Assembly (NCBI GenBank): GCA_002683155.1
Contig: NYST01000043.1
Coordinates: 1-16,796 of the forward strand
From: Methanobacteriota archaeon
Lineage (GTDB): Archaea > Thermoplasmatota > Poseidoniia > Poseidoniales > Thalassarchaeaceae
Direction: 5' to 3'
DNA: 16,796 nt
Part shown: piece after piece, positions 12,065-16,796 of the stretch
Layout: the number at the start of each line of letters is the position of its first letter
Position numbering within the stretch: the first letter of the stretch is position 1
Program-made: the position numbers and the translations under genes
Notes under the pieces: model-generated
The model's database searches: none
What the model saw: the letters and a program-made list of their open reading frames with translations, nothing else
Told to the model about the DNA's origin: nothing

Positions 12065-13141
12065 ATGAGTTCAGCGATAGATCGAATTAGAGAGTTACTT
12101 CAGGGCAGAGCCATACCCGTTGCGGTTGTGGGATTGATGTTGTCATCTGCCGTTTTATGGGCATTATTCACTGTAAATTACGATGAGTGCGGTGATGATG
12201 ATGAATGTATCAGAATTGCATACGAAGTGAAGGACACCTACCTTTTCTGGGAAGCAAACCCACAAGAAATGGCTGACAAGCTAAGTGAGTTAACTGGGGA
12301 GAAAGTGGTTGTATACCCCGTTGCTGATGAGATCGCTGCGATAGAAGCGGTTGCTAATGGCAATGCAGAAATCGCGATGGTCGATGGGGCATCCGGATGG
12401 TTGGGTTACCAGGTATACGACTTGGACGTAGTCGCGGTCGAGAAGAAGCCGGATGGAAGGGTCTACTACAACGCTGCAGCATGGGTGAAGGCTGACTCGG
12501 ACATCGCAGAGGCTTACCTCGATAATGATCCTGAAACCGATCCATTCGCACTGATGGAGGGGAAGAAGTCGTGCCACACTGGTTGGCTGAAGAGCGCTGG
12601 CATGCTGATTCCCATGGGTTATCTAATTGGCAATGGATATGCTGAGGTCGTTGGCGATCCCGAGGAAATCGAATCCCTAAGGGCGACGGTTACGAACTTC
12701 TTCCACGAGGATTCAGAGATACCCGAAGGAGGGACCCAGTACTCTGGTTACAAAGGGGCATTGAAGTGCATGATGACTGGTCATGGAGATATTGCTCTAG
12801 TGAAGGATACGGCATACCGACTGTATTGCGATGAGAACGAAGATGATGTTCCTGACGGCCCTGACTGGTGCCTAGACAGGGATGAGATTGTGATGCTCCC
12901 CTCCTTTGGCCAAGCACCAAGCCACCCTGTAATGTATGACCCAGCAAGAATGGATGATGAGACGATGCTTCGGATTCAAGAAGCTCTATTGGCCCTTGAC
13001 GATGATAGTGAGGGTCGGGAGATTCTGAGTGACGTCCTAAACACGGCTGGGATGGTTGCTAGTACGGCAGATGAGCATCTTGGAACCTACTCAGACGCAG
13101 TTTCAAATGTCCCAGGCATTCGCGCATACCTAGAGAAGTAG
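12065..13141 (+). CDS. One-lobed transferrin-like/PhnD-like membrane-anchored iron-binding receptor
   Basis: The 358-aa protein has an uncleaved N-terminal membrane segment (about 17-37, no lipobox) and one type-II binding lobe facing outward. It carries the transferrin signature in order: AMVDGA (Asp107 = human Asp63), VYYN (Tyr135 = Tyr95), GKKSCHTGWLKSAG (Thr172 = Thr120; Lys176 at the Arg124 anion position), SGYKGALKC (Tyr229 = Tyr188) and QAPSHPVM (His287 = His249). All four Fe(III) ligands are therefore present. Cys170/Cys235 match the human 118-194 disulfide; Cys255/Cys269 may form another. It diverges from the ABC ATPase over one operator/TATA pair and is the best candidate for the importer's iron receptor. 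Its fold family is also that of PhnD, so phosphonate or phosphite binding is the alternative; the ligand set argues against it. Human residue numbers are from memory. Confidence 0.88.
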   Translation: MSSAIDRIRELLQGRAIPVAVVGLMLSSAVLWALFTVNYDECGDDDECIRIAYEVKDTYLFWEANPQEMADKLSELTGEKVVVYPVADEIAAIEAVANGNAEIAMVDGASGWLGYQVYDLDVVAVEKKPDGRVYYNAAAWVKADSDIAEAYLDNDPETDPFALMEGKKSCHTGWLKSAGMLIPMGYLIGNGYAEVVGDPEEIESLRATVTNFFHEDSEIPEGGTQYSGYKGALKCMMTGHGDIALVKDTAYRLYCDENEDDVPDGPDWCLDRDEIVMLPSFGQAPSHPVMYDPARMDDETMLRIQEALLALDDDSEGREILSDVLNTAGMVASTADEHLGTYSDAVSNVPGIRAYLEK

Positions 13142-13150
13142 GGACTAGGG

Positions 13151-14350
13151 ATGAGAAGTTGGGCAATTATCTCGCTGCTAGTTGTAACTTCTTCATTTAC
13201 TGGATGCATGGGCGATGAAGATAGTTTCGTTTGGCCCGAACCCGAGAGTTGGGGTTGCTCCATGCAAGAAGGTTACAATTTGTCGTGCTACAAATACTTG
13301 GATGGTTTCTCCAGCCCAATATCTTCAATTAAGCACCCAGTATTAGATGAAATCTGGATTGTGGAGTTGTCTGGTAAAATTTCATCATGGGATGGAAGCG
13401 CGATAAATGTAATTGCTGATCTAGGATCTGAAATCAGTAGGTGCCACTTTGAGCAAGGGCTACTCGGAATGGCGTTTGATGAAGATTTCATTAATTCGAG
13501 GAAAATCCTCCTTTCATATGTCGAAATCGGAGATTGTGATGGGCCAAATGAATCTGATCTCATTCTGGCAACTGCCAATATTGGGGATAATGGGTTTCTG
13601 GACTTGTCATCAATAGAGGTCCTAATGGAAATCGAGCAACCACATAGGAACCACAATGGTGGCCATTTGCTGAACATAGGTGGTGATCAATTCCTCTGGG
13701 GCATAGGAGATGGCGGTGGCAGTTCAGATCCGGAGGAGAACGGTCAGAACAATCAGAATCGGCTGGGTTCGATTCTCTTGTTCTCATTCATTAATGGCAC
13801 CATAAGCCCAGTAATTGATGATCCAATTGGTGATCCGTATGTTCTTCATCATGGGTTACGAAATCCCTGGAGATTTGATGTTGATGATCAGAATAGGCTC
13901 TGGATAGCAGATGTTGGTCAGAACTGCTGGGAAGAAGTGAATCTGGTTCCCATCAGAGAAAGCGCTAATTTTGGCTGGTCGGAAAGAGAAGGAATGCACA
14001 GATTCCACGATAACGGATATACGAATGAAGATGGGACATGCAATCTTGATGAGGACGAGTCGCCAGTACCCGAAGAAATGACAGATCCAGTTGGAGTTTA
14101 CCCCCATGAGGGGGGGAATTGCTCAATCACGGGTGGTTTCTGGATGGATTGGGGGCCTGATGACATTGCAGGGGGATATCTCTACGGAGACTTCTGCAGT
14201 GGGTCAATGTGGGTGATATCGGAGGAAAACGATTCATGGAACGAGGTGTATATTGGCTCCAGCGGGGGCATGATTGTTGGATTTGGAGAGGGCCTTGGAG
14301 GGGAGTTGCTTGTATTCCACTGGACTGGAGAGATAGTTAATATTGGATGA
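13151..14350 (+). CDS. Glucose/sorbosone dehydrogenase (PQQ/Hhip-like beta-propeller) lipoprotein
   Basis: The 399-aa protein has a signal peptide and lipobox FTGC (Cys19), so it is anchored outside the membrane. The six-bladed propeller of soluble aldose dehydrogenases is marked by EQGLLGMAFD (101-110), RNHNGGHL (166-173, containing the probable catalytic His), WGIGDGGGSSDP (183-194), HHGLRNPWRFDVD (233-245) and IADVGQNCWEEVN (252-264), then GGFWMDWGPDDIAGGYLYGDFCSG. Family members oxidise sugars with PQQ, but many lack activity; whether it binds PQQ is unknown and no PQQ synthesis gene is in the window. Nine paired-looking Cys fit an exported protein. It starts 9 nt after the transferrin-like receptor stop and overlaps the next gene by 4 nt (ATGA), so it is probably co-transcribed with both. 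Confidence 0.88.
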   Translation: MRSWAIISLLVVTSSFTGCMGDEDSFVWPEPESWGCSMQEGYNLSCYKYLDGFSSPISSIKHPVLDEIWIVELSGKISSWDGSAINVIADLGSEISRCHFEQGLLGMAFDEDFINSRKILLSYVEIGDCDGPNESDLILATANIGDNGFLDLSSIEVLMEIEQPHRNHNGGHLLNIGGDQFLWGIGDGGGSSDPEENGQNNQNRLGSILLFSFINGTISPVIDDPIGDPYVLHHGLRNPWRFDVDDQNRLWIADVGQNCWEEVNLVPIRESANFGWSEREGMHRFHDNGYTNEDGTCNLDEDESPVPEEMTDPVGVYPHEGGNCSITGGFWMDWGPDDIAGGYLYGDFCSGSMWVISEENDSWNEVYIGSSGGMIVGFGEGLGGELLVFHWTGEIVNIG

Positions 14351-16494
14351 TTAGTTTCCGAAAGATGGCAACTATGATGTCCTATGGTTTTCGGAAGACA
14401 ATGGTGAATGGGGTGCGGATGGCGAGGTTTGGGACAATTCTCGCTACAATCATCATGGTAATTTCGACATTCCATTTTCCACCATATGAGCTCCATCAGG
14501 AAGAAGCAAAGATGGAGCAGTTTGGTGGCGGTGGTTCGCTAGAAGAGCAATGTGGTTCTATTACATTCGAGGACATATTCATCTACAATCAGGCAATTTT
14601 CGAAGTTCGGGTAAATGACGACTGGAAATCTGCCGAAGTGGATGCTAGAGCATGGATAAACTGGTCACTGGCCGATGACATTAGGGAGGACCTAGATTCC
14701 TTCCTAGAAGGCATTGTTCCCTCGGGAGGGGATGGTTGGCTATCTTCTGATGAAATAGACGCGATGGTCTCCATTGCTGCTGATTGTCTTGAGTATAGCA
14801 TCACGAGGATAGGGATCAGAGATGGCGCGCCGCATAGAGGAGGGCAGGGGGTTAGTTGGATGAACACCACATGGGAGAACGATCAGACCAACATCGGCCA
14901 TTTCAATGGAGTGCCCACGAGACATTCACAATCGAGGGACTGCCAGGGCTTTAGCCAAGATGGCTGTTTCGAAGTCCCTGTAATTCCGGCCATTGAGAGG
15001 GATTGTGACATTGATATCGATGAGTCAATGGGAGTGGATGAGTGTAGAATCGAGCTCTGGCTGAACGCTACGATGGTGATTGACGGGGTTACGGATCCCA
15101 ATGACTTCACCATCGCATTCAATTCCTCGAACATGAGCAATGCTAGGTTGGACTTCACATTCCCCGCGATGCCAGGACTGAGGATGGACATGTGGGAGGA
15201 GTGCGAAGGGAGGTTCGTAGGTCCTGATGGAGATAACCCGGGAAATGGCCAGTTGGGTTTCGGACCTGTAAGGGGTAGTTGCATTGGAGATGGGACTTCG
15301 AGTTATGAGTTGCAAACCAACGACGATGGGAGTCTGACATATTCATTGGACTCGAACTTCTCAAGGGAGAATTGGCCATTGGGAGAGGATGTCTTCGCGG
15401 ACTTCACAACCTCATCTATCCCCATAGACGAGGCCCCAACTTGGACATCGCAAGCACCTGAAAATGGAAGTTGGATTCCAGTTGCCGAGGAAGGGGCGAA
15501 CAAGTTGTCATCTTGGGAAGGTTATGATGGAATTGCATCGTGGTTCGATGACGAGTCGGGAGTTGCCAACCTGGATGTTGTATGCTATTCAGACGGCAGC
15601 GAGGTTACGCAGAGCATCGATCGATCATTGTGGGTCATTGTGGAGGGGGTAATTGATGTGACATGCGAAGCGAAAGATGCTACTGGCCATACCAGTGGAA
15701 ACCGCACATGGCACGTCGGAGTACCTTTTTCGGTTTCGACTTCCGAGCTAATCCTGCAAGAACAGCATCCTCTGAATATCTCGTACTTGGATTGGGGGGA
15801 TGCTAACCGTTCAGATGTTTTGGTGTGCTTGGAGCTTTTTCCCCAAGGAGGTCAACCAACTCGTGAATCGGTTGATCTTGGTGGTAGGTGTCACACAGTC
15901 GTGAGAAGTAGTCCTTGGTTGGGGGGTTCACCGCATGAGACTGTGAATCTATCTACATGGGGGATATTTCCCGGTCAAGTGAATTTGTGGATCAAAGTAA
16001 GTACTGGAGGTTTTTACGTTCCCGACGCCATGGGACAATTCGAACATATCATTGATCTAGGGATTGTGAAGGAAAGTGCACCACCTGCAATGACCGTTGG
16101 GTTGGGGGAATTTGATGGCGAAATGTGGAGGATTGGGGGGCAATACAGTGATCCAGATGGCGAGCCTGTAACTTTCTCGATTGAGGTTGACGGACAGGAT
16201 ATTGGTCAAATCGTGGTTTCCGGCAATAGCTGGGAGAGCGAATGGATCGATCTGAGTGAGTTTACATTGGGAGTGATCGATGTTGATATCACGGGTTGTG
16301 ATCAGTCGGGCAAGTGTACAACATCTAGCATGACACTGGATATTACGTTGGTGATGGAAGAGCTAGTAGTGCCAGATGAGACTGATGATTCTGATGGGGC
16401 CGATGGCAGTGTTCTACCCTCTGCTGGGATACCCTCTGTAGCAATAGCAGTATCAGTGGCGATACTTTTCAGAAGGAGGGAGGAATTGGTATGA
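14347..16494 (+). CDS. Large surface protein with N- and C-terminal membrane segments and Ig-like domains
   Basis: No named family recognised. The 715-aa product has an N-terminal hydrophobic segment (about 29-44), an EF-hand-like acidic loop GGDGWLSSDEID (127-138), a Cys-rich middle region (several spaced Cys pairs between about 210 and 320), and C-terminal beta-rich segments including YSDPDGEPVTFSIEVDG, the style of cadherin/Ig-like bacterial surface domains. It ends in VLPSAGIPSVAIAVSVAILFRRREELV: a short motif, a hydrophobic segment and an Arg cluster, like the C-terminal sorting signals (PGF-CTERM type) of archaea. Most of the chain should lie outside the cell. The start at 14347 overlaps the previous stop (ATGA); ATG 14419 just before the hydrophobic segment is an alternative. 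The stop overlaps the ATG of gar1. Confidence 0.8.
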   Translation: MISFRKMATMMSYGFRKTMVNGVRMARFGTILATIIMVISTFHFPPYELHQEEAKMEQFGGGGSLEEQCGSITFEDIFIYNQAIFEVRVNDDWKSAEVDARAWINWSLADDIREDLDSFLEGIVPSGGDGWLSSDEIDAMVSIAADCLEYSITRIGIRDGAPHRGGQGVSWMNTTWENDQTNIGHFNGVPTRHSQSRDCQGFSQDGCFEVPVIPAIERDCDIDIDESMGVDECRIELWLNATMVIDGVTDPNDFTIAFNSSNMSNARLDFTFPAMPGLRMDMWEECEGRFVGPDGDNPGNGQLGFGPVRGSCIGDGTSSYELQTNDDGSLTYSLDSNFSRENWPLGEDVFADFTTSSIPIDEAPTWTSQAPENGSWIPVAEEGANKLSSWEGYDGIASWFDDESGVANLDVVCYSDGSEVTQSIDRSLWVIVEGVIDVTCEAKDATGHTSGNRTWHVGVPFSVSTSELILQEQHPLNISYLDWGDANRSDVLVCLELFPQGGQPTRESVDLGGRCHTVVRSSPWLGGSPHETVNLSTWGIFPGQVNLWIKVSTGGFYVPDAMGQFEHIIDLGIVKESAPPAMTVGLGEFDGEMWRIGGQYSDPDGEPVTFSIEVDGQDIGQIVVSGNSWESEWIDLSEFTLGVIDVDITGCDQSGKCTTSSMTLDITLVMEELVVPDETDDSDGADGSVLPSAGIPSVAIAVSVAILFRRREELV
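16475..16483 (+). promoter_or_regulatory. Shine-Dalgarno site of gar1
   Basis: GGAGGGAGG lies 7 nt before ATG 16491, inside the 3' end of the surface-protein gene. It supports a true start at 16491 translated from a joint mRNA. Confidence 0.7.
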
Positions 16495-16796
16495 GTTTCT
16501 CTGGGAGAGTTGATAGAGAGTCACACCTAGGAGGACTTCTTGTTGATTTCGAAGGCAAGCCCCCAAGACTAGGTGCAAGGATTAGGATCTCGGGAGGGAA
16601 GATTCTCGGGAGAGTTGATTCAGTAATTGGCCCAGTTAGTTCTGCTCTGATCCACGTTCATCCGTTGTATGATGGCATAGATGCCAGAGCATCTGTGGGA
16701 TCCCCAGTAGAGATCGCACCTAGGGAGAGGGCTCGTCAGAGCCGACCCAGGGAGAGTCATTCTGGTGGAAACTTCCGCGAGGGAGGGGGTCGAGGA
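16491..16796 (+). CDS. gar1: H/ACA ribonucleoprotein Gar1-like protein (3' partial)
   Basis: An open frame from ATG 16491 to the window edge with no stop (102 codons visible). Residues about 25-60 read GARIRISGGKILGRVDSVIGPVSSALIHVHP, the small beta-barrel of Gar1, which binds the pseudouridine synthase Cbf5 in H/ACA guide-RNA particles that modify rRNA. The visible C-terminus is rich in Arg, Gly and Ser (PRERARQSRPRESHSGGNF, then REGGGRG), like the RGG tails of eukaryotic Gar1. The ATG overlaps the TGA of the preceding gene. It marks the organism as archaeal. The role has no obvious link to the upstream receptor genes. Confidence 0.82.
   Translation, partial: MSFSGRVDRESHLGGLLVDFEGKPPRLGARIRISGGKILGRVDSVIGPVSSALIHVHPLYDGIDARASVGSPVEIAPRERARQSRPRESHSGGNFREGGGRG

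Noticed and set aside
14589..15503. Minus-strand open frames inside the large surface-protein gene
   Set aside because: They are short, overlap one another, and show no domains; the plus frame is continuous with membrane segments at both ends.
1..16796. Mobile elements, integrase, or attachment sites bounding the iron locus
   Set aside because: No transposase or integrase motif and no terminal inverted repeats were seen; the tRNA-Leu shows no nearby duplicated 3' end within the window.

Overview
The window looks like a chromosomal segment of a planktonic marine archaeon, most likely Candidatus Poseidoniales (Marine Group II Euryarchaeota) or a close relative. This is inferred from an archaeal Gar1 gene, TATA-box promoters placed for leaderless or short-leader mRNAs, many Asp-rich lipoproteins, thrombospondin-type-3 surface proteins, and a bacterial-type glycerol-3-phosphate dehydrogenase. 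No database search was possible. All family names rest on motifs read by eye, and comparison sequences such as human transferrin are recalled from memory.

Layout. 1-2662: the 3' part of a Cys-rich and Ca-binding-repeat surface protein, a tRNA-Leu(UAG) on the minus strand that touches it, and gpsA. 2664-6305 (minus strand, transcribed right to left): a Fea1/phytotransferrin-like lipoprotein, a flavodoxin and a CocE/PepX-like lipoprotein hydrolase. 6306-6474: a divergent control region with two 16-bp DtxR/IdeR-like operators. 6475-7515: ferrochelatase. 7448-10119 (minus): a DUF454 membrane protein and a two-lobed transferrin-like/PhnD-like lipoprotein. 10239-10460: a small winged-helix-like protein. 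10457-12009 (minus): ABC permease and ATPase of the PhnE/PhnC type. 12019-12034: a third operator, identical in 16 bp to one of the first two. 12065-16796: a one-lobed membrane-anchored transferrin-like receptor, a PQQ-type (GSDH/Hhip) lipoprotein, a large membrane-anchored surface protein and the start of gar1, nearly all overlapping or a few bases apart.

Main conclusion. Automatic annotation would probably call the ABC system phosphonate transport. The two binding proteins instead carry the characteristic motifs of animal transferrins. The one-lobed protein keeps all four Fe(III) ligand positions (Asp, Tyr, Tyr, His) and the carbonate-site Thr. The transporter shares its operator with a Fea1-type iron-assimilation protein, upstream of flavodoxin (an iron-sparing electron carrier) and beside ferrochelatase. 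I read the region from about 4.4 to 13.1 kb as an iron-starvation locus in which transferrin-like receptors feed an ABC importer, possibly together with an algal-type Fea1 protein. This is an inference from sequence, but a specific and testable one.
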